Below are positions 1 to 6,701 of a stretch of 7,924 bases of DNA, one piece after another. The notes under the pieces were generated by a model. The model searched no databases. It had not been told where the DNA came from and saw only the letters and a list, made by a program, of their open reading frames with translations. Position numbers and translations under genes: made by a program. Source of the DNA: an uncultured Cytophagaceae bacterium. Its GTDB lineage: Bacteria; Bacteroidota; Bacteroidia; Cytophagales; Microscillaceae. The stretch is from NCBI GenBank assembly GCA_937899305.1, contig CALDJV010000680.1, forward strand, positions 1 through 7,924. The letters are read 5' to 3'. Positions within the stretch are counted from its first letter, which is position 1, and the number at the start of each line of letters is the position of its first letter.

Positions 1-1476
1 AGTGATGACTATTTGGTGAAAGTCTGGGACATTCAAACGGGTGAATTGGTGAAATCGCTGAAAGAAGAGGGCTATAAGGGCGAAGTAGTCTCTTCGGTGG
101 CTTTTGACGGTAAGTACATCATCAGTGGCAGTGAAGACCACACCATAAACGTTTGGGAACTCGCCACCAGCAAATTGGTGCGCATATTGGAACCCGAAAA
201 CTCGGTGATTACCAAAGTAGCCTTTGATGGCCAATACATTGTGAACGGTAGCTATGAAGGTACCATAAAAGTATGTAACGCCAGTAATGGGGAATTATTA
301 AATACCTTCGAAGGTCATTCAAATTATCCTACTTCGCTTGACTTTGTCAATCAAAAATTATTGGTGGGCACCGATCAGGCAGTCATCAAACGTTGGGATA
401 TCAAGCCGGAGGTAACCATCAAAACGTTGGAAGATCAGGAAGATGCTCCAGATAAAGTATGGGCGCTTCGTTTTGATGGAAACTATGCGATTGAAAAAAG
501 CGCCCCTAATATATTTTCAAAAAAGTTTCAGTTTAAATTGTGGGACTTAGAGACTGAACAATTGATCACCAAGTTAAAATTTCCCAATAATCTCATTGCT
601 ATGGCTTACAATTCCAAGTACCTGGCCATCAGGGCGGCCGACGATAGGGCATCAATTCAACTCTGGGATTTACGCACGGGGAAGTTACTCAAAACACTTT
701 CAGGACACACCGATGCTATCAGTAATATTCTAATCCATGATCAATTTGTGATTAGCAGTAGTCTTGATAAAACCATCAGTTTTTGGGATATCAAAACTGG
801 GGCGTTGGTAAAGAATATATATGCATATGGGGCAGTGCTCTCTTTGATCGCCCATGACCAATACCTGGTAAGTTCTGGCTTTAAACCCCAAATGACCGTG
901 TGGGACATCGAAACCGGAAAACGGGTAAAAACACTTTATTATAGCAAATTGATTGGCCCCAAGGCTTTCAATGGCAAATACATTGTAGGAAAAGATATAG
1001 ATTGGAAGATCAAAATTCGAGACTACCAAACCGGAAAGTTTGTGCGCATCAAAATACTTGACAATGAAAATCAAGCTTCTTACGGATTGGCCATGGATCA
1101 AAACCACGTGATGTTTGGAGTAGAAAATGACATCAAGGTATGGGATTTGAAAACCGGAAAATTGAAACACCGTCTCAAAGGACATACCGCAACGGTCGTC
1201 AAAGTAGTTTTTAGTAATCAGTACGTATTGAGTGCCAGTAAAGACCAAAGCATCAAGGTGTGGGATGTCAATAATGGCCAACTTTTACTAACGCTGTATT
1301 CGGTATTTGGAAAAAACAACCGAGCGGCCTGGTTGGCTTATACTCCCACCGGGCAGTATGATGGCAATGAGGCAGGATTAAAATACTTGAAATACAAACA
1401 GGGGGACAAGATATTGCCCTTGCCTGAAAAAGACCCCAAACGAATAGATGGCTTGCTGAATAAAATTTTAAAATAA
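1..1476 (+). CDS. WD40 repeat beta-propeller protein, 5'-truncated by the window edge
   Basis: The frame is open from base 1: the four codons before the TTG at 13 read S-D-D-Y and continue the same WD40 strand. The TTG is therefore not a start, and the real start lies upstream of the window. Numbering from that TTG, blade-closing WD-type dipeptides occur near residues 5, 48, 88 (degenerate C-N), 128, 177, 218, 258, 297, 336 (degenerate R-D), 377 and 417. That makes about ten complete repeats plus one partial. GH motifs are clear only near residues 101, 231 and 390. WD40 propellers are protein-docking scaffolds with no catalytic role of their own. After the last blade comes a tail (about 440-466) reading WLAYTPTGQYDG and then a K-Q-G-D stretch. 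I recall this tail from bacterial WD40 proteins with a caspase-like (peptidase C14) domain, but the protein stops about 20 residues later with no protease. A catalytic domain could still lie in the unseen N-terminal part. The family call is firm; the role is unknown. Confidence 0.93.
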   Translation, partial: SDDYLVKVWDIQTGELVKSLKEEGYKGEVVSSVAFDGKYIISGSEDHTINVWELATSKLVRILEPENSVITKVAFDGQYIVNGSYEGTIKVCNASNGELLNTFEGHSNYPTSLDFVNQKLLVGTDQAVIKRWDIKPEVTIKTLEDQEDAPDKVWALRFDGNYAIEKSAPNIFSKKFQFKLWDLETEQLITKLKFPNNLIAMAYNSKYLAIRAADDRASIQLWDLRTGKLLKTLSGHTDAISNILIHDQFVISSSLDKTISFWDIKTGALVKNIYAYGAVLSLIAHDQYLVSSGFKPQMTVWDIETGKRVKTLYYSKLIGPKAFNGKYIVGKDIDWKIKIRDYQTGKFVRIKILDNENQASYGLAMDQNHVMFGVENDIKVWDLKTGKLKHRLKGHTATVVKVVFSNQYVLSASKDQSIKVWDVNNGQLLLTLYSVFGKNNRAAWLAYTPTGQYDGNEAGLKYLKYKQGDKILPLPEKDPKRIDGLLNKILK

Positions 1477-1500
1477 GCGTCATCTTGTTGGTTGGATTTA

Positions 1501-1513
1501 TAATTTTTTAAAC
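1501..1513 (+). promoter_or_regulatory. A/T-rich leader element shared with the TPR-CHAT gene
   Basis: The 13-mer TAATTTTTTAAAC ends 14 nt before the start codon at 1528. The identical 13-mer lies on the minus strand at 6259-6271, 16 nt before the TPR-CHAT start. Its first eight bases match the Bacteroidota -7 consensus TAnnTTTG except for the last base, but I see no well-spaced -33 TTG. It may be part of a promoter or translation leader, or a chance match in A/T-rich DNA. Confidence 0.25.
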
Positions 1514-1527
1514 CAAAATCTAAAAAA

Positions 1528-2538
1528 ATGAACAAACTGATATTCATTGTTTTCATTGCGGTGTTGGGTAGCTTACCAGGACAAGCCCAGCCTGATTTTA
1601 TTCCTTACCGTAAGGGGGACCAATGGGGATATTGTAACCCAAGCAAAAAAATATTGATACAGCCTCGGTTTGAAGATGCCCACTTTTTTGCTCCCATGTA
1701 TGGTAAAAACGCGGCCAAAGTCAAAAAAAATGGCAAATATGGATTGATTGATCAAGCGGGTAACTCAGTCTTGCCTTTTAAATATCAGGATGTAGGCGCG
1801 CTCCATTCGGATCTCATCAAAGTGAAAACAAAAGGCAAGTGGAAATTGAAACACCCCAAACATCGGGTAAAGTCAGGCAAATATGATAAAATCGTTCGTT
1901 ACAATCGTCATTATTTAATGGTGAAAAAACGATCGAGAATGGGACTGATTGACCTGAAAGGTAAAAAGGTGATTCCTACTCAATTTGATTCTTTAAAGTT
2001 TACTGACTCAGACCAATGGGTGCAGGTAGTAAAAGCAGGAAAAACTGGGCTCTACGACCTCAAAAAGGAAAAAATAGTAATCCCCACCTTGTATACTTCA
2101 ATAGGTGTGCTTGAGAACAATACCTTTGTCATCAAAAAAAACGGCAAATGTGGGGTTTGTACACCCGATCACAAAATCATCCTTCCAGTAAAATACGATT
2201 ACATTACGATAGAGGGAGCAAATTATTCGGTAGAACTCAATGAAAAAACTGGGGAATTTGACAAAAATGGCAAAATGATCACCCCATTCGAGTCATTAGT
2301 AGATGAGGTCATAGAAATGAATTTAGACGTAGAGTTTGCCGATGATCCCCCTTCTCCTCCTTCTCCAAAACAAGCACCGGGAGGAAAATGGGGGTATAAA
2401 AGGGGGTACCGGACCATTATTCCATACAAATATGATCAAGTACTTCCCTTTGATCGGCGCTCGAAAATGGCCAAAGTAAAATACAAAGGCAAATGGGGCT
2501 ATATCAATGCTCAGGGGGTAGAATATTTTGAGGATTAG
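1528..2538 (+). CDS. Secreted WG-repeat protein
   Basis: This is a complete 336-residue protein. The N-terminus MNKLIFIVFIAVLGSLPGQA followed by Q is a typical type I signal peptide with likely cleavage after residue 20, so the mature protein should sit in the periplasm or outside the cell. The rest is WG-type beta repeats, which follow the pattern K-x-G-K-W/Y-G-hydrophobic-hydrophobic-D-x-x-G-K-x-hydrophobic-I-P-x-x-Y/F-D. Repeat cores lie near residues 33 (WG), 71 (YG), 105 (WK, degenerate), 138 (MG), 173 (TG), 208 (CG), 288 (WG) and 323 (WG). Only the outer repeats keep the tryptophan. A proline-rich insert at 273-286 (DDPPSPPSPKQAPGG) separates the last two repeats from the others. WG repeats have no known catalytic activity and are usually treated as interaction modules. 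The ATG at 1528 has no Shine-Dalgarno sequence, only an A-rich leader, as is usual in Bacteroidota. The WD40 gene ends 51 nt upstream on the same strand, so co-transcription is possible. Confidence 0.92.
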   Translation: MNKLIFIVFIAVLGSLPGQAQPDFIPYRKGDQWGYCNPSKKILIQPRFEDAHFFAPMYGKNAAKVKKNGKYGLIDQAGNSVLPFKYQDVGALHSDLIKVKTKGKWKLKHPKHRVKSGKYDKIVRYNRHYLMVKKRSRMGLIDLKGKKVIPTQFDSLKFTDSDQWVQVVKAGKTGLYDLKKEKIVIPTLYTSIGVLENNTFVIKKNGKCGVCTPDHKIILPVKYDYITIEGANYSVELNEKTGEFDKNGKMITPFESLVDEVIEMNLDVEFADDPPSPPSPKQAPGGKWGYKRGYRTIIPYKYDQVLPFDRRSKMAKVKYKGKWGYINAQGVEYFED

Positions 2539-2539
2539 A

Positions 2540-2570
2540 GGGGCTTTTAAAAAATGGTGAAAATAGCCCC
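2540..2570 (+). terminator. Weak hairpin just after the WG-repeat gene
   Basis: GGGGCT (2540-2545) can pair with AGCCCC (2565-2570). The stem can extend by three A-T pairs past a one-base bulge. It begins two bases after the stop codon but lacks a following T-run, so it is at best a weak or accessory terminator or a 3'-end stabiliser. Confidence 0.3.
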
Positions 2571-2603
2571 CCGTAAAGTTTCAGATTGTAGTCATGAATT
2601 TAC

Positions 2604-2634
2604 TCCTAAACTTAGGAACATGTTCCTTGGCCAA
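2604..2634. promoter_or_regulatory. Run of three abutting palindromes, possible protein-binding site
   Basis: There are three palindromes in 31 bases. TCCTAA/TTAGGA has a 2-nt spacer (2604-2617). The perfect 12-mer GGAACATGTTCC (2615-2626) overlaps its right arm. The perfect 8-mer TTGGCCAA (2627-2634) follows directly. The run sits between the ends of two convergent genes, where an operator is not expected, so the function is open. Each palindrome alone is common by chance; the contiguity is what stands out. Confidence 0.3.
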
Positions 2635-2654
2635 ATTAAAAAGATGTAACCCAC

Positions 2655-2684
2655 AAAACAAGCCTCAGTTCTGAGGCTTGTTTT
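2655..2684. terminator. Bidirectional intrinsic terminator between convergent genes
   Basis: The arms AAAACAAGCCTCAG (2655-2668) and CTGAGGCTTGTTTT (2671-2684) are perfectly complementary, giving a 14-bp stem with a very short central loop. The A-run on one side and T-run on the other provide a U-tract in both directions. It lies about 116 nt after the WG-repeat stop and 30 nt after the minus-strand TPR-CHAT stop at 2715, as expected for a terminator shared by two convergent transcripts. Confidence 0.88.
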
Positions 2685-2714
2685 ATATTCACAGTAGTGA
2701 CTAAATTCTATCAA

Positions 2715-5700
2715 TCACTTGCTCACTAATACAAACGCGCCCCAATAATAAGGCGCCTGATACTTTTTGCGCATCCGCTCTTGGGCCAGTTCATAGGCTT
2801 TGCGCACATTCTGATCTTGCCCCCAGCTTTCATAAAAATATTGCATAAACCAACGAGTGGCTTCGTCGTCTACTTGCCACAAGCTCATGAGTACATACTT
2901 GGCGCCTGCACTAAGAAACGCCCGCTGAAGGCCATACACTCCTTGACTATTTTGGATTTCCCCTAGCCCAGTATCGCAAGCCGACAATACCACCAAGTCG
3001 GTAGAGTCGAGGGTGAGGTTCAAAGCTTCTTGGGCAGTGAGTATGCCATTTTCTAAGGAATCGGGCAAGGGTTTGTTATTCAAAGTAGCCTCAGCGCCTA
3101 CCCAATACAAACCTGTCCTGCGTAAAGGATTTTTGAAATAAGGAGTAAAATTTTGCCCAGCTCCTAAAAAACTCGTCACTTGCTTGGGTTTGCGCGGGTC
3201 TTGAAGAAAAAAACCGTGGGTAGCCAAATGCAGCACTTGGGGGTTTTTCTGAGCCTTGATGTGTTCTTCAGTCGCGGCTTTTCCGGTATAAGTCTGGATG
3301 GTAAAACGAGGGTTTACCACTTTCGCAATCGCTTTTACACTGGTCAGAGTACCAGGCAAGGGTTTTAGCTTTTGATCCACTGGAAGGGTATCCAAGGAGT
3401 TGTATTGACGATAAGTAGGGTACCCAAATAAGCTCACTACTCCCGATTTACGCTTTGGGTGACTTGCCTCGGTGCGCTTGAGCAAGTCTTTGGTGTTGGA
3501 CACCAGCTGAATGGCAAGCTCCTGCCCTACGTATTGCTGGGTTTGTGGATTCCAAAGTGTCGCCAGGTTGATTTTATGGTATACCCCATCCAGTGAAACA
3601 AACACTTTTTTGGCTACCGGGCAGGTTTGCTGCAAACGTTGCTGAATGGGTTGCCAAAACTGAGCATAAGATTGGGTATTTCTGGTTTGTTGTTGGATGC
3701 TGTTGCGGTAAAACGAATAGGCTTTACCTTCTAAAAAATTGCCATTGGTCAAAAAAACGGGTTCGGGGTATTTACTCTCGGGGGTAACAATCAAGGCCAC
3801 GTAATACACCGTATCGGTCCACCGTTTGTTGTACCAACGAAAACGAATCATCTCAATGGCGGCTTCTCCTCGTTTGAGTTTTTGTTGCACTTCTTGCCAA
3901 GTATGAGGTACATATTCTTCCAGTTCTTGAGCAAACTCACTGGATTTCCGGGCCAGGTTCTTTTCCAATGCTTCTATTTCATCATTGAGTTTATCGAGTT
4001 TTACCCCACGTTTTTTGCGTTGCTTTTTGGGCAAATCCTGCATTTTGTTGTAATACACCCGCTTGGCAATGAATTGCTCATATTGGTCAATCAAACTGGT
4101 ATCACCACTGGCATAGATCCGTTCTTTGGTTTTTTGATTGGCCCGAAAAAGCAAAGATTTGATAAAAAGGCGATTGTTGTACATTTGGGCCAGTACCTTT
4201 TTACTTTTGGGGATAGTGAGAGAATCTAAGTAGGTTTTGGCGAAGGAGTTATATCCTTCAAAATCATTTTTAAATTTTCTTCTGAGGTAGTTTTGCTTCT
4301 TAGTTTCACTTAAGGCATAAAAGTTTTTTTTTATCTGGTACTCTAAGTTATCAAATATCTTACTCAATAAAGTAAACGCCTTGTTAAACTTTTGTTGTAT
4401 CACATATACCTCCGAAACATTATTATTTACTCTAGCTACTTGCAAATGTTGTCGCCCGAATGTTTTAAGATAAACTTGTTTAGCTTCCCTTAGCAGTTTT
4501 TCAGCTTTTGTGTATTCCCCCATATGTTTATAAAGAAACCCCAAGTTATTGCAAATGTTGGCATAGAGATAGTGTTTACTACCAAGTTGTTTTCTGGTAA
4601 GGACTTTTGCTTCTATCAGTAGTTTTTCAGCTTTTCTATATTCATTCTTATCTTGATATAAGGTTGCCAAATTATTACAGATAGTAGCATACCACACATG
4701 TTGCTTTCCTAAATGCTCATTCAGGGTATTCTTTGCTCTGACATAAAGGCGCTCTGCTTTATCATAAGCTCGTTTATCATTGTAAAGTACAGCTAAACCA
4801 TTACAAGTTATTGCATAATCAGAGTGATGCCTCCCTAGAATTTTAGCGCGAATGCGCATCGCCTCTAAATAAAATTTTTCTGCTTCTCGGTATTGCCCTT
4901 GGGCTTGATAAATTGCAGCCAACTTATTACAGGAGGCTGCATAAGAATTATTATCAATACCACGGGTTCTAGCGATAACCTGTTTAGCTGTCCTAATCAG
5001 TTTTTCTGCTTCGTGGTATCTTCCTTGTATTCTATAAAGGTCTGCCAAATTGTTACAAGTGGTAGCATACTCAGGGTGTTCGCTCCCTAGAATTTCTCTG
5101 GTAATGCTTCTGGCTTGCTTGTAATTTATTTCTGCTTTTGTATACAAACCTTGTGCATGATATATCATTGCTATATTTTCAAGGATAATGGAATAGTTAC
5201 TGCTCCTTAGGCTTGATTTATTTTCATAAATATTTTTTGCCTCTAAATAAAGTTTTTTAGCTTTATTGTAAAACCCTTGTTTATAATACAAAAGTCCTAG
5301 ATTAATACACACATTTGCATAGGAAAGATGATCTTTACCAAAAGCTTCAGCATTTAAACTCCTTTCAATCCCTAAAAAACGCTCAGCCTTTTTATAATCA
5401 CCTTTTTCAGTATATACATTTGCCAAGCCACCGTAGCTCATTATGCGAAGACGAAAGTTTTGTTCTTTCCTACCCTTTATGGCTTTTATCACTTCCCGAT
5501 AGAGTGCTTCCGCCTTTTCGTATTTTCCCTTTTTAACATATACGCCTGCTAAACCATAACAAGTAGTGAGATACCTTCGGGCATATTTACCCAGTATCTT
5601 TGCCTCGATATCTTTAGCCTCAGTATAGAATACTATTGATTTAGAATACTGCCCAACAGTTGAATATATAAAAGCCAAATTGTAACAACCAATAGCATAA

Positions 5701-6242
5701 TCATAATGCATTACCCCAATTTGTTTTTTTGCCTGTAATCTTGATTGTTCTGAAAACTCAATCGCCTTCTTGTAATCTCCTTTTTGATAGGCTGCCATAC
5801 TTTTTTCACCCAAATCTTTATAGTCTTGTTTTGTAGTAGTACCGTCTAAATTATATTGTGTATCCTGCCACAAGCGTCCTTGTTTATAAGTAGAAACTTG
5901 ACTTTTGTTACCATTTTCAAAATAATATGTAGCGCTTCCCTCCTTAATATCTGTAGGCCTATCTGCTACCAAAGAATCTACCATCATCTGAAGTTTGCCA
6001 CTTCTATAATAATCCCTTACTTTTCCGATGGGCTTATCATCCTTGTAAGTAATGATCCTGTAAAACTTTGCCTTAGATCGTTTTTTAATTATTTTCCAAA
6101 TACCATCATACAAAATGGTCCAGGTACCTTGCCTTAACCCATATTTATCTGTTTTATTTCGATTTTTGGGAATTCTTTGAGCTTGCAAACTACTTGAAAA
6201 CCCAATCATCAGTATCAAAAAAACAACTATTAACTTTCTCAT
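2715..6242 (-). CDS. Secreted TPR-CHAT caspase-like protease with MORN-like N-terminal repeats
   Basis: This is a complete 1175-residue protein. Residues 1-22 (MRKLIVVFLILMIGFSSSLQ then AQ) form a signal peptide, so the product is probably exported. Residues about 33-135 contain MORN/YwqK-like units, such as GSATYYFENGNKS. Twelve TPR units follow from about 146 to 630; the last eleven repeat every 42 residues, with equivalent positions 182, 224, 266, 308, 350, 392, 434, 476, 518, 560 and 602. The unit pattern YA-x-x-C-N-N-L-A-x-L-Y, G-x-Y-x-K-A-E is of the kinesin-light-chain/TPR_12 type. Residues 630-790 are a charged helical linker, partly coiled-coil. The CHAT domain covers about 795-1175, with caspase-clan His1009 in LATHGFF and Cys1089 in LSACDTG, so the dyad is intact. 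CHAT domains (clan CD) include Csx29 of type III-E CRISPR and activators of bacterial gasdermins. The substrate here is unknown. The ATG at 6242 gives the signal peptide directly and has no strong Shine-Dalgarno. Base composition shifts sharply near 4250: in sampled lines the TPR half is about 22-38% GC and the CHAT half about 43-53%. Confidence 0.95.
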   Translation of the reverse strand: MRKLIVVFLILMIGFSSSLQAQRIPKNRNKTDKYGLRQGTWTILYDGIWKIIKKRSKAKFYRIITYKDDKPIGKVRDYYRSGKLQMMVDSLVADRPTDIKEGSATYYFENGNKSQVSTYKQGRLWQDTQYNLDGTTTKQDYKDLGEKSMAAYQKGDYKKAIEFSEQSRLQAKKQIGVMHYDYAIGCYNLAFIYSTVGQYSKSIVFYTEAKDIEAKILGKYARRYLTTCYGLAGVYVKKGKYEKAEALYREVIKAIKGRKEQNFRLRIMSYGGLANVYTEKGDYKKAERFLGIERSLNAEAFGKDHLSYANVCINLGLLYYKQGFYNKAKKLYLEAKNIYENKSSLRSSNYSIILENIAMIYHAQGLYTKAEINYKQARSITREILGSEHPEYATTCNNLADLYRIQGRYHEAEKLIRTAKQVIARTRGIDNNSYAASCNKLAAIYQAQGQYREAEKFYLEAMRIRAKILGRHHSDYAITCNGLAVLYNDKRAYDKAERLYVRAKNTLNEHLGKQHVWYATICNNLATLYQDKNEYRKAEKLLIEAKVLTRKQLGSKHYLYANICNNLGFLYKHMGEYTKAEKLLREAKQVYLKTFGRQHLQVARVNNNVSEVYVIQQKFNKAFTLLSKIFDNLEYQIKKNFYALSETKKQNYLRRKFKNDFEGYNSFAKTYLDSLTIPKSKKVLAQMYNNRLFIKSLLFRANQKTKERIYASGDTSLIDQYEQFIAKRVYYNKMQDLPKKQRKKRGVKLDKLNDEIEALEKNLARKSSEFAQELEEYVPHTWQEVQQKLKRGEAAIEMIRFRWYNKRWTDTVYYVALIVTPESKYPEPVFLTNGNFLEGKAYSFYRNSIQQQTRNTQSYAQFWQPIQQRLQQTCPVAKKVFVSLDGVYHKINLATLWNPQTQQYVGQELAIQLVSNTKDLLKRTEASHPKRKSGVVSLFGYPTYRQYNSLDTLPVDQKLKPLPGTLTSVKAIAKVVNPRFTIQTYTGKAATEEHIKAQKNPQVLHLATHGFFLQDPRKPKQVTSFLGAGQNFTPYFKNPLRRTGLYWVGAEATLNNKPLPDSLENGILTAQEALNLTLDSTDLVVLSACDTGLGEIQNSQGVYGLQRAFLSAGAKYVLMSLWQVDDEATRWFMQYFYESWGQDQNVRKAYELAQERMRKKYQAPYYWGAFVLVSK
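3746..3779 (-). repeat. 34-nt identical stretch shared by the two CHAT genes (copy 1)
   Basis: These 34 bases are identical to 7820-7853. They encode the start of the CHAT core (P-E-S-K-Y-P-E-P-V-F-L-T). A second identical 17-nt block is just beside it (3727-3743 and 7801-7817). Identity including wobble positions indicates recent duplication or gene conversion. Confidence 0.8.
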
Positions 6243-6258
6243 TTGTATCTCATTGAAT

Positions 6259-6271
6259 GTTTAAAAAATTA
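6259..6271 (-). promoter_or_regulatory. A/T-rich leader element of the TPR-CHAT gene
   Basis: On the minus strand this reads TAATTTTTTAAAC, identical to 1501-1513 ahead of the WG-repeat gene, and ends 16 nt before the ATG. It partly matches the Bacteroidota -7 box, but no -33 TTG with normal spacing was found. It may be part of the promoter or the untranslated leader. Confidence 0.25.
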
Positions 6272-6373
6272 ACTTCTTTACAATTTTATTTTGGTAGCAA
6301 CACCACAGCTTGGCTACCTGGTTGCTCCGGCTGCCATGTCATCAAAAAAGCTTCAGGGGACTTGAGTTTTTAG

Positions 6374-6656
6374 GGTCTGAAATTACAGCAAGATGAAGGC
6401 ATAGATATGCCGATATTTGAATGGTGGTTTTCACGAAATAAAGTATTTGAAATGACTACGGATATACAGAAAGGCATCCAGCCCTTGAGTTGGTTCAAGG
6501 GTCGGCCCAGTACATTCTCAAATATGAGAATACAGGCTTTGACCGTTAAAAACTTCGGCACTTAGGCAAGCAAGGAGGTTTACCCAAATACCTGGAAGAA
6601 TTTGACAAGTTTTAAAAGGACACAAAACCCATTAAATAGCTGATTATCAAAAACTT
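6374..6656 (+). pseudogene. Probable decayed coding remnant, unrecognised family
   Basis: The gap between the CHAT genes holds protein-like sequence on the plus strand but no intact gene. One frame is open from 6374 to 6565 (ATG at 6407, starting MPIFEWWFSRNKVFE). A second frame takes over from about 6451. It reads NDYGYTERHPALELVQGSAQ, continues YILKYENTGFDR, meets a TAA at 6547, goes on with KLRHLGKQGGLPKYLEEFDK and F, meets a TAA at 6613, then KDTKPIK and a TAG at 6637. Composition is more gene-like than the A/T-rich flanks, and the segments join naturally by one frameshift plus three stop codons. I do not recognise the family. The minus-strand reading at 6370-6561 looks less protein-like. 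An alternative is that the 52-codon frame is a real small gene, but I think decay is more likely. The remaining bases 6272-6373 show nothing I can name. Confidence 0.35.
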
Positions 6657-6689
6657 ACACCTGACAGGTTTTAAAAACCTGTCAGGTGT
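6657..6689. terminator. Perfect inverted repeat, likely terminator of the downstream-lying CHAT gene
   Basis: Arms ACACCTGACAGGTTTT (6657-6672) and AAAACCTGTCAGGTGT (6674-6689) are perfectly complementary over 16 bp around a single central A. It starts 12 nt after the stop codon of the minus-strand CHAT gene (stop at 6702-6704), and on that strand the hairpin is followed shortly by TTTTT (6650-6654). Position and shape fit an intrinsic terminator. The core also resembles dispersed intergenic palindromes that I recall from Bacteroidota genomes, so it could be a REP-like element acting as one. Confidence 0.8.
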
Positions 6690-6701
6690 GGGACCCTCGT
6701 T

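Noticed and set aside
13..15. TTG at 13 as the start of the WD40 gene
   Set aside because: The frame is open before it and the codons 1-12 continue the WD40 strand pattern, so the gene starts outside the window.
730..1281. 183-codon minus-strand reading frame inside the WD40 gene
   Set aside because: It lies fully antisense to a clear WD40 coding sequence and its translation shows no family features.
3882..4229. 115-codon plus-strand frame opposite the TPR-CHAT linker
   Set aside because: Phe/Leu-rich translation is the expected antisense of a Lys/Glu-rich helical linker; it has no start context or neighbour support.
4435..5699. Regularly spaced repeats suggesting a CRISPR array
   Set aside because: The 126-nt periodicity is the 42-residue TPR protein repeat; the DNA units are diverged and fully coding. 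No CRISPR-like short identical repeats were seen anywhere in the window.
6293..6326. Overlapping short inverted repeats GGTAGC/GCTACC and AGCAAC/GTTGCT upstream of the TPR-CHAT gene
   Set aside because: They could form mutually exclusive 6-bp hairpins, but the arms are short, no riboswitch motif is visible, and such pairs occur readily by chance.
6370..6561. 63-codon minus-strand frame in the gap between the CHAT genes
   Set aside because: The opposite strand gives longer stretches of convincing protein across two frames; the minus-strand translation has no recognisable pattern.
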